Positions 31,668 to 39,987 of a stretch of 43,588 nucleotides of DNA are shown here, in pieces. Source of the DNA: a virus; IMG/VR virus record IMGVR_UViG_3300048592_001331, positions 1 through 43,588 of that record, one strand, 5' to 3'. Below the pieces are notes generated by a model. The model had not been told where the DNA came from. It searched no databases and saw only the letters and a list, made by a program, of their open reading frames with translations. Position 1 is the stretch's first letter. Every line of letters starts with the position of its first letter. The position numbers and the translations under genes are program-made.

Positions 31668-32495
31668 ATGGCAACACTAGCTGAATTAAGGAAACAGGTA
31701 AAAGAATTAAAACTTGAAAATGCAGCCTTGAGAGAAGGAAAACCATGTATTGATATCATCTACCCCAACGTTGAAAAATTTGTACAATGGGATGAAATGA
31801 AATACAGTCTCAGGAGTGTGGAGAAGAACCTTGTAGATGTTGAATTCAGGGTTTGGATAGTTGGCGACCGCCCTGAATGGCTGAGCGACGAAGCCAATTT
31901 TATTGAAGTGCCCTGCAGCGGCAAAACCACCCGGCTTGACCAGGCATTAAAACGCATTGCCGTTGATAACCACAGGGAAATTAACGAGGTATATTTTTGG
32001 ATGAATGACGATATTTATTTCATAAACCCGGTTACATATGCCGATTTATGCATACCAAAAATTCTTGAAGACCTAAAAGGAAGAATTAATAAGTACAATC
32101 CGCAAACCCAGTGGGGCAGAGATATGATTGATACATTTAACCGACTGAAGGTTGAACAGCTACCCACTTTGAATTATGCTATTCATTTACCATACATGTA
32201 CGAAAAAACGAAATCGAAAGAGCTGTTCAGGTTATTCGAGTTGGAGAAAAACCCTTATGTTTTCGAGAATCTGTATTACAACCTGTTTTATCCGCACCTG
32301 ATACCTTTTACCCTTGGACTTGAAGAAACCAACAACCTGCTTTTTTGTGTTAACCGGCCAAACCCGAATTGGGATATACTTGGCAGACAGTTGAAGGCAA
32401 AAAAGTTTATGAATAACTCTGAAGCCGGGATGACCGACCGCTTTAAAACTTTGCTTCAAAGTTTATTTCCGGAAAAAAGCAGGTTCGAGAAATAA
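31668..32495 (+). CDS. Stealth-like sugar-phosphate transferase
   Basis: A 275-residue protein. Residues 1-24 are a coiled-coil (LAELRKQVKELKLENAALRE). The next block contains the features of Stealth-family enzymes, including IDIIYPNV at the beginning of conserved region 1 and VYFWMNDDIYF (108-118), which matches the LNDD motif of conserved region 2. Stealth proteins transfer hexose- or HexNAc-1-phosphate in capsule synthesis (family knowledge). There is no signal peptide. The gene overlaps the next glycosyltransferase by 1 bp. It probably decorates a phage or host surface structure. Confidence 0.6.
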   Translation: MATLAELRKQVKELKLENAALREGKPCIDIIYPNVEKFVQWDEMKYSLRSVEKNLVDVEFRVWIVGDRPEWLSDEANFIEVPCSGKTTRLDQALKRIAVDNHREINEVYFWMNDDIYFINPVTYADLCIPKILEDLKGRINKYNPQTQWGRDMIDTFNRLKVEQLPTLNYAIHLPYMYEKTKSKELFRLFELEKNPYVFENLYYNLFYPHLIPFTLGLEETNNLLFCVNRPNPNWDILGRQLKAKKFMNNSEAGMTDRFKTLLQSLFPEKSRFEK

Positions 32496-33061
32496 TGCGG
32501 ATACACTACTTCACTCCATTTTCGGTCGAAAAAAATTTTCTGGCCGAAATAGATTATTATATGAATCTGCTTCAATTGGCTGATGATTGGGCTTGCATAA
32601 TGGATGGTGACACGCTTTTTCTACGATCGGATTTTGGTAATTGCATACTTGAATATGTGCAGCGTTACCCCGAAACCGGATTATTTACCAGTTATGCCAG
32701 CCGGTGCCATTACCAGTTCCAGGTTCCGCAAATTGGTGATATGAAAAATGCTTCGATAGCAGTTCATAAAAGCATAGCCGACCAGTTGAACCAGCGCCAT
32801 CAGCCGCAGCTCGATATAAAACAGGTAAACAGAAGGATTGCCGGACATTTAATGTTGATAAGAAAAAGTACCTGGACAGAGATTCGTTTCGCAGTTTTTG
32901 AAAAATGCAAAGCGAAACAAAAGAAAATTCTGGGAGTAGATACCCAAATTTCATACGCAGTACTGGCAGCCGGGAAAGATATAAAACTGATGCGGGGAAT
33001 TTACCTGCTTCATTATTTGCGGTTTAATGAGGGATTTGACAACGATAAACATTTACTATAA
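32495..33061 (+). CDS. Glycosyltransferase-like protein (GT-A fold)
   Basis: A 188-residue protein with the DxD metal site MDGDTLF (36-42) and a following GHLMLIRKSTW (117-127), as in small GT-A transferases of Bacteroidota phages and capsule loci. The acceptor region GVDTQISYAVLAAGKDIKLM is typical for the C-terminal part of such enzymes. It is shorter than usual family 2 enzymes (about 230-300 residues). It is coupled to the Stealth-like gene (stop and start overlap by one base), so the two may act sequentially. Confidence 0.7.
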   Translation: MRIHYFTPFSVEKNFLAEIDYYMNLLQLADDWACIMDGDTLFLRSDFGNCILEYVQRYPETGLFTSYASRCHYQFQVPQIGDMKNASIAVHKSIADQLNQRHQPQLDIKQVNRRIAGHLMLIRKSTWTEIRFAVFEKCKAKQKKILGVDTQISYAVLAAGKDIKLMRGIYLLHYLRFNEGFDNDKHLL

Positions 33062-33072
33062 CAAATACAATT

Positions 33073-33582
33073 ATGCACAAACAGGTTAGAATTTTTTTTC
33101 AGTATATACAGAATTCATATTGGCAATATTTCAGAAACACAGATGTATTGGATTGCGGAAGTCTGGACATAAATGGCAATAACCGTTTTTTATTTTCAGG
33201 CGGCAAATATACCGGAATTGATATTATGGGTGGCCGCAATGTTGACATAGTAACCCGGATACACGAATTTAAACCAGGGAAACAATATGATGTAGTTATC
33301 AGTTCGGAAATGCTTGAGCACGATGCCCATTACAGGGAGAGCCTTCAAAATATGTTTGAACTAACCAAACCAAAAGGGATGTTGCTGTTTACGGCAGCGG
33401 GAACCAATCGGCCAGAGCACGGAACCACAGCCCATCACCCGGGCGACAGTCCCAAAACCCATGATTATTATAGAAACATAACCGTTGAAATGATTCTTGA
33501 AGGATTGGATTTAAATCAGTTTAGTTGGTTCGAAATATCGTACATCGGAACAGACATTCGGTTTGCAGGAATACGTCGATAA
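33073..33582 (+). CDS. SAM-dependent methyltransferase
   Basis: A 169-residue class I methyltransferase: motif I is VLDCGSLDINGN (25-36), followed by YTGIDIMGGRNVDIV (46-60), DVVISSEMLEHD (73-84) and GMLLFTAAGTNRPEHGT. A His-rich loop (HGTTAHHPGDSPKTHDY) may lie near the active site. This format (small enzyme after two sugar transferases) is typical for glycan-methylating enzymes in Bacteroidota. It is 11 bases from the glycosyltransferase gene and is the last gene of the island. Confidence 0.82.
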   Translation: MHKQVRIFFQYIQNSYWQYFRNTDVLDCGSLDINGNNRFLFSGGKYTGIDIMGGRNVDIVTRIHEFKPGKQYDVVISSEMLEHDAHYRESLQNMFELTKPKGMLLFTAAGTNRPEHGTTAHHPGDSPKTHDYYRNITVEMILEGLDLNQFSWFEISYIGTDIRFAGIRR

Positions 33583-33635
33583 TTGTCCTTGTCTGGACAG
33601 GATATATGGTATAGACTTGGCTTAAACTTTAAATA

Positions 33636-34016
33636 ATGAAAATGAAAAAATTAAATGCTACTGTTTTCCCTTCTGATGATAAAACTATTTCGGTAGAGGA
33701 TGACAATATTTATGGAGGTGCCCATAAATATGAAATTCAGAATTGCATCGGGTTTAATGATGGCAAAACCCAATACGTTGAATCTTCTCAGCAGATTCAG
33801 TTTGTGCAAAAAAATGATGATGGAACAATGGTTCCCGGTTTACAATCTGAACAACTTGTGTTGGTTCTTTTGGACAGACATAAAAAACTGAATGCCCGAT
33901 TTCCCAGTGTTCAAAGTAAAAAAATGATTGACGGGCTTGAATTATTTTTACTGGCTTGTGAAGAACGAGTGCAGGAACGGATGCAAAGGGGAGTTATGGG
34001 TGAACTTAAAAAATAA
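33636..34016 (+). CDS. Hypothetical late protein (conserved type)
   Basis: A 126-residue protein whose text (GGAHKYEIQNCIGFNDGKTQ, IQFVQKNDDGTMVPGLQSEQ, LVLVLLDRHKKLNARFPS, LACEERVQERMQRGVMGEL) looks like a family common in Bacteroidota phages next to terminase genes; I do not know its function. The acidic N-terminus and helical C-terminus suggest a protein-protein role. It restarts the packaging gene run after the enzyme island. Confidence 0.65.
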   Translation: MKMKKLNATVFPSDDKTISVEDDNIYGGAHKYEIQNCIGFNDGKTQYVESSQQIQFVQKNDDGTMVPGLQSEQLVLVLLDRHKKLNARFPSVQSKKMIDGLELFLLACEERVQERMQRGVMGELKK

Positions 34017-34021
34017 CATCT

Positions 34022-34819
34022 ATGACAGACAAACAAAAGTTGGCCGTATGGCTAGGCAACAAAAACAGAGTTTACAGCCACGGGGTAGCGTTGTATAAAG
34101 CCCTTGCAGTTAATCCGGACAGAAATAAGTTTTATTCGGACCAGAAAGCTGGAAAGATGCATGAAAACATGCTTTTGAACGATTTGCAGCGATATGCGCG
34201 GATCCATAAGATTCAGCCTTCAACAATAAAAATTGTACAAAAACAGCAGGCCAGCAGCGATGCAGCATTTAAAAAGGTAATTACCCAGGCACAACCAACC
34301 CATCCTGATCGAATTGAGCAACTTAGGGTGCAGATAGTGAAAAACGAAAAAGTTGATTACGAAAAACTCCCGGAAGAACTCAAAGAAGTTTATGACCAGT
34401 TTAATGACTTGTACAATGGTTATGACGAAAACAGGGAATTGCTGCAAAGTTTGCCTAAACAACCTGAGTATAACGAAAAACGGAAAGAATCCGCTGAGCT
34501 GACAATTTCATTTCGAAAAAAAATAGTTGAAGGTTGGGAGAAAATAGACACCTGGTGGAAAAACCTGAACAGTCCAACCGGTGACGGAGATGAAATAACT
34601 CAAGCATCAGGCAAATACACTAAAGCCCAGATAGAAGCCATTAAGGATGAAGGAATAAAAGCTCTTTCAAAACAAAAACGGATTGAAGCCAATATGAAGT
34701 TTATTCAGCGCAACCATGAATCGGCTGACAAAAATGTGATCGAAAAAGTTGCTGAACGTAAAAAAGAACTCGACCAGTGGACGGTGGATTATGCAAAAGT
34801 ACTTACAAAAAATACATAA
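34022..34819 (+). CDS. Helical hypothetical late protein
   Basis: A 265-residue, highly charged and largely helical protein with long coiled-coil stretches (about residues 90-175 and 195-255). No catalytic motif is seen. It begins 5 bases after the previous stop and overlaps the PLD-like gene. The make-up resembles a virion assembly or internal head protein; the assignment is by context only. Confidence 0.6.
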   Translation: MTDKQKLAVWLGNKNRVYSHGVALYKALAVNPDRNKFYSDQKAGKMHENMLLNDLQRYARIHKIQPSTIKIVQKQQASSDAAFKKVITQAQPTHPDRIEQLRVQIVKNEKVDYEKLPEELKEVYDQFNDLYNGYDENRELLQSLPKQPEYNEKRKESAELTISFRKKIVEGWEKIDTWWKNLNSPTGDGDEITQASGKYTKAQIEAIKDEGIKALSKQKRIEANMKFIQRNHESADKNVIEKVAERKKELDQWTVDYAKVLTKNT

Positions 34820-35297
34820 CGCTTACCTTAAATTTGAAGGAAGTAATGTAATTCCGATGGCCAGCAATGCCGACTGGAGCATGCACCAGTTACTTGAGTA
34901 CCTGTTACGGATAACGGGACCGGCGAAAGTTGCGATATCTTCGTTTAGTATAACTGAAGTGGCTATACGCACTTTCCTGAACCTGAAAGAGGAAGGTTTA
35001 ATTCAGCAGCTCGATTGCCTTTTTGACTTTACAGTAAAACAGCATAAAGCCGGGTTGCTTTTTTTTACCAGCAATGTGGCCGATACAATTTCGATAAGCA
35101 AGTGCCATGCAAAACTGATTTCAATTGAAAACGATTTGTTTACGCTAACGGTAGTCGGTTCGCCTAATTTTAACGTTAACGATAAAAAAGAAGTAATGGT
35201 AATTCATTCAGACCGCTGGTTTTTCGATTTCTATTACCAGGTACTTACCTCGTGGATGGCTGATGGTTTAAAAATTGACGCCGATGAATATCAGTGA
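34791..35297 (+). CDS. Phospholipase D-like protein with a single HKD-type half-site
   Basis: A 168-residue protein from the ATG at 34791; a TTG at 34749 would lengthen the overlap with the previous gene. It has a PLD-type core: AISSFSITEVAIRTFL near the N-terminus and CHAKLISIEN followed by VVGSPNFN, a relaxed HxK(x)nE...GSxN motif in the place of HxKxxxxD. One half-site is present, so activity would need a dimer, as in Nuc-type enzymes. Related single-domain proteins act as nucleases or phosphodiesterases. It is embedded in the packaging gene run. Confidence 0.7.
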   Translation: MQKYLQKIHNAYLKFEGSNVIPMASNADWSMHQLLEYLLRITGPAKVAISSFSITEVAIRTFLNLKEEGLIQQLDCLFDFTVKQHKAGLLFFTSNVADTISISKCHAKLISIENDLFTLTVVGSPNFNVNDKKEVMVIHSDRWFFDFYYQVLTSWMADGLKIDADEYQ

Positions 35298-35574
35298 GGA
35301 CCAGTTAAAGCAAATTTTTGAATATGCCGGGCTCTTTCTTTCTCCTGAAGAAATAGCTGTTTTAATAGATGTTGAAGTTCAACCATTTATTACGGCGGTA
35401 AAATCGAAAAAGGGTGAGATTTATTTGCAATACATGAAGGGTAAAACCGAAAGCAAAAGAGCAATCAGGGAAAACGTGATAAAGATGGCGAAACACGGTT
35501 CGCCACAGGCCGAAGATTTGGCAGAAAAATACATAACCGAACAAAAAATAGCCGAGAAAAATGCAGGGAGATAA
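35284..35574 (+). CDS. Small terminase-like protein
   Basis: A 96-residue protein from the ATG at 35284. Helical, with an HTH-like start (DQLKQIFEYAGLFLSPEEIA) and a helical tail rich in K and E. The position two genes before the large terminase fits a small terminase or DNA-recognition subunit. It overlaps both neighbours. Confidence 0.55.
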   Translation: MNISEDQLKQIFEYAGLFLSPEEIAVLIDVEVQPFITAVKSKKGEIYLQYMKGKTESKRAIRENVIKMAKHGSPQAEDLAEKYITEQKIAEKNAGR

Positions 35575-36166
35575 GTTGGTTGCCAAAATGTATGATCACC
35601 TGTTTACTACCCCGGATAACCAGGCTAACATTTTTTCAGAAAAAGAAATGGAAGTTGTAATCAGGTACCGGGCAGTTGTAACAAAACTATATTCAGATCC
35701 ATGGCTATCGGATTTTGAGGTTAAAAATTTCCTGATGACGGAATTCAATTTAAGTGAAAGCCAGGCATACAGGGATATTCCCAAAATAAAATACTTGTTT
35801 GGCAATGTTCAGCTTGCAGCCAAGGAATTTCATAGGATGCGTGCCAATAAACTTGTTGAAGATGCAATTGCGGAATTAAATAAAGCAGAAAGTAAACTTG
35901 ATGTTATGATTTCCGAAGCCAAAATAAAGGCTGCCCAGGCTTATGTAAAAATCAACCAGCTCGACAAAGAAGATAAATTTGTTCCGCATTGGGATGAAAT
36001 TCAGATCCCTGATTATTCTCCAACATCGGATGTTACCGTAATTAAAGGACTGAAACCAATACCTGACCTGGAAGAAAAGAAACACAGGTTGCGAATTGAA
36101 GTGGGAATATTAAAAAATATTGTGCGGGTTGAAGATGTACCATTTGAGGACGTAAAGAATGGATAA
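35561..36166 (+). CDS. Terminase small-subunit candidate
   Basis: A 201-residue helical protein directly before, and overlapping, the large terminase gene. Residues ~25-75 look like a DNA-binding helical bundle (SEKEMEVVIRYRAVVTKLYS, then EFNLSESQAYRDIPKIKYLF). A long helix (~85-140) and a short tail follow, as in terminase small subunits, which use an N-terminal HTH and a helical oligomerisation segment (family knowledge). Two candidates, this and the previous gene, cannot be separated from sequence alone. Confidence 0.6.
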   Translation: MQGDKLVAKMYDHLFTTPDNQANIFSEKEMEVVIRYRAVVTKLYSDPWLSDFEVKNFLMTEFNLSESQAYRDIPKIKYLFGNVQLAAKEFHRMRANKLVEDAIAELNKAESKLDVMISEAKIKAAQAYVKINQLDKEDKFVPHWDEIQIPDYSPTSDVTVIKGLKPIPDLEEKKHRLRIEVGILKNIVRVEDVPFEDVKNG

Positions 36167-37829
36167 CCAACAGATTTACCTGAATAGGGGTCAGATGGAG
36201 ATGCGCGATTATGCGCCCAACAGCAAAACAGTAATTGCATCGCGACGTTTTGGAAAAACTGATGGTAGCCAGGGGCCTGAACTGGAACGCGATATTCAGC
36301 AAATGCCGGGAAGCGCCGGAGCTTTATACCAGGCATCGCATGAACAATTACTCAAGAATACTTTGCCCCAAACCCTGGCATTTCTTGAACGCAGGGGATA
36401 CAAGGAAGATATTCACTTTTTTATAGGACGTGAAGCTCCCAAATGGATGAACTTTAAACACCCGGTTATAAAACCTCGAAAATGGGATCATGTGGGCCAT
36501 TTTTATAATGGCTCGGTTGTGTATTTGCTTTCGCAGAATGTGAAGTTCTCGGCCAACTCAATTACTCTCGACTACCTCAGGTGCGACGAATCGAGGTCGT
36601 TAAACAAGGAAAAGCTTTTTGAAGAGGTTGTTCCAGCAGTTTCAGGAACTCCCGGCAGGTTCACCGATTGCCCGTGGCACAAAGGAATATCTATATACTC
36701 CGATTTACCATTATCGAAAGCCGGCCAGTGGGTTTTAAAAGAACGCTCGAAAATGCTGGATCCAAAAAATATGCGTGTTAAAGAGGTTGTTGAAGGTATT
36801 TTATACGAACGTGCCCAATTGATGCATACTTACGGCCGGGATTTAAAACCATTTCCCCACATTAAAACCAAGGTTGCCCAACTGGATAAGGAGTTGAATG
36901 AATTTCGCCGGTTTCTTTTTATGTATTTTGAATTCGATACGATTGAAAATTTGGAGATCGTTGGTGAAGGTTATATCCGTGAGCAGAAGCGGAACCTTCC
37001 CCCATTGACTTTTTTTGCATCAATTGGCAACATGTTAAATCTGAATAAAGGTGATGGGTTTTATGCCAATTTCAGGGAAGATGTTCATTGTTATGATGCT
37101 TATGATGAGAATGTTTTCCTTAACATGAGAACCAGAAGAAACACTTTGGATTTAAAAGCCATTAGTGAAGCTGATAACTGCCGAACTGATAGCGATATAA
37201 AAAAGAATGAACCATTGTCAATTGCATGTGATTACAATGCCAATATTAACTGGGTGGCAACCGGCCAGCGTGACGCTGTTCGAATGCGTACCCTGAGCTC
37301 AATGTTTACCAAACATCAACAGAAAATTCGTCAGGTTATTCGCAACTGGTGTGACTACTACGAACCACATGCAACACACCGGGTTAATTATTATTATTCT
37401 CAGGAAGCTCTTGGTGGAGGTTATGCCGATGAAAGCGGCCAAAATTTTGCAGAAATAGTTATCGAGGAACTTACTAAACGTAAATGGAATGTAAATCCGG
37501 TTTACATGGGACAACAATGGAATCATCAGAAGAAACATATTGTAATTAATGATGCTTTTAACGGTGAACCAGGATTGCTATTTCCTACATTTAACTCTGT
37601 TAAAAACCAACATCTTATTCTTGCTTTGCAAAGTGCAGGTATTAAAATTGGTTTCAAGGGATTCGAAAAACAAAAAGGGGGAGAAAAGCTGGCAGAGAGC
37701 GAAGATGATGTTCTTGAACTTCGCACCGATGGCACTGATGCATGGGATAACTTATACCGGGGATTGCAATATTTTCCTCAAGACAATTCCATTTATAATA
37801 TTAGTTTGGGTACAACCATGTTGGGGTAA
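36159..37829 (+). CDS. terL: Terminase large subunit
   Basis: A 556-residue packaging ATPase and nuclease. Walker A is SRRFGKTDG (28-36), with Arg-Arg before the loop as in terminases. Walker B is LDYLRCDES (137-145), with Asp143-Glu144. The nuclease domain begins with SIACDYNANINWV (Asp358) and ends with DGTDAWDNLYRG (Asp527 and Asp530), giving the acidic metal site. It overlaps the small-subunit candidate by 8 bp. The usual next gene, portal, does not follow. Confidence 0.9.
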   Translation: MDNQQIYLNRGQMEMRDYAPNSKTVIASRRFGKTDGSQGPELERDIQQMPGSAGALYQASHEQLLKNTLPQTLAFLERRGYKEDIHFFIGREAPKWMNFKHPVIKPRKWDHVGHFYNGSVVYLLSQNVKFSANSITLDYLRCDESRSLNKEKLFEEVVPAVSGTPGRFTDCPWHKGISIYSDLPLSKAGQWVLKERSKMLDPKNMRVKEVVEGILYERAQLMHTYGRDLKPFPHIKTKVAQLDKELNEFRRFLFMYFEFDTIENLEIVGEGYIREQKRNLPPLTFFASIGNMLNLNKGDGFYANFREDVHCYDAYDENVFLNMRTRRNTLDLKAISEADNCRTDSDIKKNEPLSIACDYNANINWVATGQRDAVRMRTLSSMFTKHQQKIRQVIRNWCDYYEPHATHRVNYYYSQEALGGGYADESGQNFAEIVIEELTKRKWNVNPVYMGQQWNHQKKHIVINDAFNGEPGLLFPTFNSVKNQHLILALQSAGIKIGFKGFEKQKGGEKLAESEDDVLELRTDGTDAWDNLYRGLQYFPQDNSIYNISLGTTMLG

Positions 37830-37976
37830 TAAAAATTATAGTACTTCATTCAACACGTTGCTTATTTCTTTAGCAACAAGTCTCATTTCAAAATGTGGTA
37901 TCGTTAACGTCAAAAACATTCATACTTCATAAATTTTTGACATAAACGATGAAATTGTGGGGGGGAGTCACATCTT

Positions 37977-38150
37977 TTGAATCCTCAAAAACGTCAGCAT
38001 ATTACACCTTTTGAAGACTTGTCTCGACAAATGACAGTCAGCGTGGCGCAGGATGCCAAGCATGAAAAAAGGAGTGCCTTTTTTAAATCCCTTATGAATT
38101 GGGCTGAAATTCAGTTCAAAAGATATTTTTTTGAGGGAATGGCGTCATAA
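37977..38150 (+). CDS. Possible small protein or gene remnant
   Basis: A 57-residue frame from a TTG (or 39 residues from ATG 38031), ending FFKSLMNWAEIQFKRYFFEG-MAS. No ribosome-binding site or relative is recognised. It may be a remnant of a mobile-element gene. It is listed only because the surrounding kilobase lacks other genes. Confidence 0.25.
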   Translation: MNPQKRQHITPFEDLSRQMTVSVAQDAKHEKRSAFFKSLMNWAEIQFKRYFFEGMAS

Positions 38151-38716
38151 AGACAAAAATAATTCTAAATAGCTATTTTAAATAGTTGATTTACCATGCG
38201 TTAAATATTAAACCGGACACTTTTTTCTTGCAAAGAAAAAAGTGGGCAAAAAAGAAGCTGAACCCATTCGCTGTTTGTCTTGCCAATATTAATAGTCGCG
38301 AATGGGACGTTTTGGGGCCCCGCTTTGCGCCCAAAACTTTCTGATGTTCTTTTCTCTTTTATGATTTCGGTAAAAGATAAAAGAACCAAAAGAGAAAGCC
38401 GCCTGCTGTGCACTCCCTAAATCCATTGCCGGGCATGGATTATCAGAACGGAAATGCGTTGGATGTTTTTTTGCGAAACTCCGGTTTTTAAACTTCCCCG
38501 CATGGCAGTACTGTAACCCCACCGGCCGGGTTCTTGTAAACTTCAACATATGGACTTCGATTGATTGTGAATTTTACAGCGCACTTTCAAGACTGTGCGG
38601 ACATGCCGGAACCTGGAACCCTTTTTCATGGTTTTCCCTGTGGCCAGTTTTCGTGTAATTTTTTTGACTTAATATCTGCTAAGGTGACAGCCCGTTTCAG
38701 GGTGCGCGTTGCCATA

Positions 38717-38760
38717 CAAGGATTTTCCCGGCATAAAGATTTATTCCAGTTCCTCCTTGC
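38717..38760 (+). promoter_or_regulatory. Leader element type B, copy 1
   Basis: A 44-bp sequence repeated without change at 39889-39932. It starts CAAGGATTTTCCCGG and ends TTCCTCCTTGC, so its ends (CAAGGA / TCCTTG) can pair. It lies 58 bases before the next ATG. Both copies stand before small genes. Confidence 0.7.
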
Positions 38761-38818
38761 TATGCCCTGCCCCGGGCTATCTGATACCTGCACATATTAA
38801 CTTTTTAAAATTACTACA

Positions 38819-39097
38819 ATGAGAACTTACAAGAAAAATTACATCGGAAAAGGAACCCAAGTACCTAACATGACAATCGCAAAATGTACAGTGAAAGTAG
38901 CAGAAGTGCTGAAATTCAAACACGAATTCGAAGGAGAAGAATACATTACGTTTGAAGTTGCAAAAATGAAGGAACCGGACAAATTCGGAAGGGGTTACAC
39001 TGTTTACTGCACAACAATTGAGGAAACTGAAGAAGAAAAACCGGCTCCAAAGAAACGCAAATCAAAAACAGGAGTAAACGCTGACATTCCGTTCTGA
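38819..39097 (+). CDS. Small protein with SSB-like C-terminal tip
   Basis: A 92-residue protein: a small beta-rich body (KKNYIGKGTQVPNMTIAKCT, VAEVLKFKHEFEGEEYITFE), a linker rich in E, K and P, and the terminal motif ADIPF. The final DIPF is the tip by which bacterial SSB proteins bind replication partners (established for SSB). It is shorter than normal SSB and lacks a clear complete OB fold. Related proteins occur beside conjugative-element genes in Bacteroidota. The gene has its own leader and terminator. Confidence 0.7.
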   Translation: MRTYKKNYIGKGTQVPNMTIAKCTVKVAEVLKFKHEFEGEEYITFEVAKMKEPDKFGRGYTVYCTTIEETEEEKPAPKKRKSKTGVNADIPF

Positions 39098-39105
39098 AGA
39101 AATTT

Positions 39106-39131
39106 TCCCTGCTTCGGCAGGGATTTTTTTT
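39106..39131 (+). terminator. Terminator
   Basis: A 7-bp stem TCCCTGC/GCAGGGA with a stable TTCG loop and eight T residues, followed by GGTCGT as after two further terminators downstream. Confidence 0.88.
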
Positions 39132-39197
39132 GGTCGTAGTTCTGAGGAAGACTCTCCACTCCATTTAAATACCGGCAAAGATATTTGCGCCGTCCAG

Positions 39198-39348
39198 AAC
39201 AGTCAAGGGTGTATAAACTCTCTGCACTGTTTACCTTAGATGGTACCGCCCTTGCCCTAATCCGCCCGGCTCAATGGTGGTACGCCAATATTTAACCGGC
39301 GTGCCTGATGCCATAATAAGTCTGTGTAGGCAGCAGCAAAACATTATG
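39198..39348 (+). promoter_or_regulatory. Leader element type A, copy 1
   Basis: AACAGT/ACTGTT (39198-39203 / 39226-39231) forms a local hairpin. CAAGGG (39204-39209) can alternatively pair with CCCTTG (39249-39254). The last 57 bases (39292-39348), up to and including the ATG of the next gene, are identical to 41282-41338. Confidence 0.65.
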
Positions 39349-39537
39349 TCTGATTCAAATAACGGAAGATTTCGCTGCATCCATTGCGGCAGTAGGTTTA
39401 ACCTAAGCAACGAGGAAAACGAAGCTTACGAAAACGGCTTCTTTATGATTGACCCCGATTGCTGTGATGATTGTTTCCACAACCTGGAACATGCTCCTGA
39501 TTATCCCGAATTCTCCGATGCCGACCCTGGCCTTTAA
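39346..39537 (+). CDS. Small zinc-binding protein
   Basis: A 63-residue protein with CIHCGSRF (10-17) and CCDDC (38-42), two cysteine pairs spaced as a small zinc finger, in an otherwise acidic chain. The start is at the end of the repeated leader; a longer frame into the leader exists but would translate RNA-like sequence. No family is recognised. Confidence 0.65.
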   Translation: MSDSNNGRFRCIHCGSRFNLSNEENEAYENGFFMIDPDCCDDCFHNLEHAPDYPEFSDADPGL

Positions 39538-39548
39538 AACTCTGCAGT

Positions 39549-39731
39549 ATGGAAAAGATTATCAAAATACAGGAGTTTTATCGCCAAAGTGGTAAGTACG
39601 ACAAGCGGATGAACATTGTTCCAAAGCTCATATTAAGCGGTAACTGGCTCAGTGAGGCTGGTTTCAAACCTTCCAAAATGGTACGGGTCGAATGCCGTAA
39701 CAATCAGCTCATTGTAACCTCAATCGAGTAA
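39549..39731 (+). CDS. SymE-like toxin-type protein
   Basis: A 60-residue protein. The middle (KLILSGNWLSEAGF, then VRVECRNNQLIV) matches the SymE/AbrB-like fold: an L-x-GxWLxxAGF motif followed by two beta strands. In E. coli SymE is an SOS-induced RNA-cleaving protein controlled by an antisense RNA (established). Bacteroidota mobile elements often carry such small SymE-type genes. The basic N-terminus (KIQEFYRQSGKYDKRMN) is an addition. It has its own terminator. Confidence 0.65.
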   Translation: MEKIIKIQEFYRQSGKYDKRMNIVPKLILSGNWLSEAGFKPSKMVRVECRNNQLIVTSIE

Positions 39732-39738
39732 TCGAAAA

Positions 39739-39765
39739 TGCCCTGCTCCGGTAGGGTATTTTTTT
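39739..39765 (+). terminator. Terminator
   Basis: An 8-bp stem (TGCCCTGC/GTAGGGTA, two G-U pairs) with a TCCG tetraloop and seven T residues, then GGTCGT. Confidence 0.75.
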
Positions 39766-39888
39766 GGTCGTTAATCCACACAACCCAAATCCCGTTTTTC
39801 CCTGCCGTTCTCTCCAGTGCTTTCACCCTGTTTATTTTCAAATTAAGGTGCGAAGAAACAGCCTCAATTCACAATTCGCCCTGCCATT

Positions 39889-39932
39889 CAAGGATTTTCC
39901 CGGCATAAAGATTTATTCCAGTTCCTCCTTGC
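39889..39932 (+). promoter_or_regulatory. Leader element type B, copy 2
   Basis: Identical over 44 bp to 38717-38760, with terminal CAAGGA/TCCTTG complementarity. It lies 55 bases before the ATG at 39988. Confidence 0.7.
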
Positions 39933-39987
39933 CTGTTCTGATTTTCTGCTGTGATGGCAATGCACATCATTTTAAAAATTAAACATT

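Larger units (their letters stand above)
37830..38818. other. Long non-coding region following the terminase
   Basis: Nearly 1 kb with no convincing gene. It contains a possible small frame at 37977-38150, a long T/A hairpin (ACTTTTTTCTT-GCA-AAGAAAAAAGT, 38219-38243), an A/G-rich inverted stretch at 38340-38400 and, near its right end, the first copy of a 44-bp direct repeat (38717-38760). It marks a break between the phage late operon and a block of plasmid-like genes. Confidence 0.6.

Noticed and set aside
38289-38549. 86-residue frame on the minus strand after the terminase
   Set aside because: No ribosome-binding context, odd composition and overlap with intergenic hairpins and repeats.
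38561-38800. 79-residue frame covering the first leader B copy
   Set aside because: It translates the 44-bp repeat that in its second copy is clearly a leader without a matching frame; probably not a protein.
39274-39345. Extensions of the genes at 39346 and 41336 into leader A, giving the same residues in both
   Set aside because: The two proteins are unrelated and the similarity is due to the repeated leader DNA; the upstream sequences differ in length in a manner that preserves RNA pairing, not the frame.
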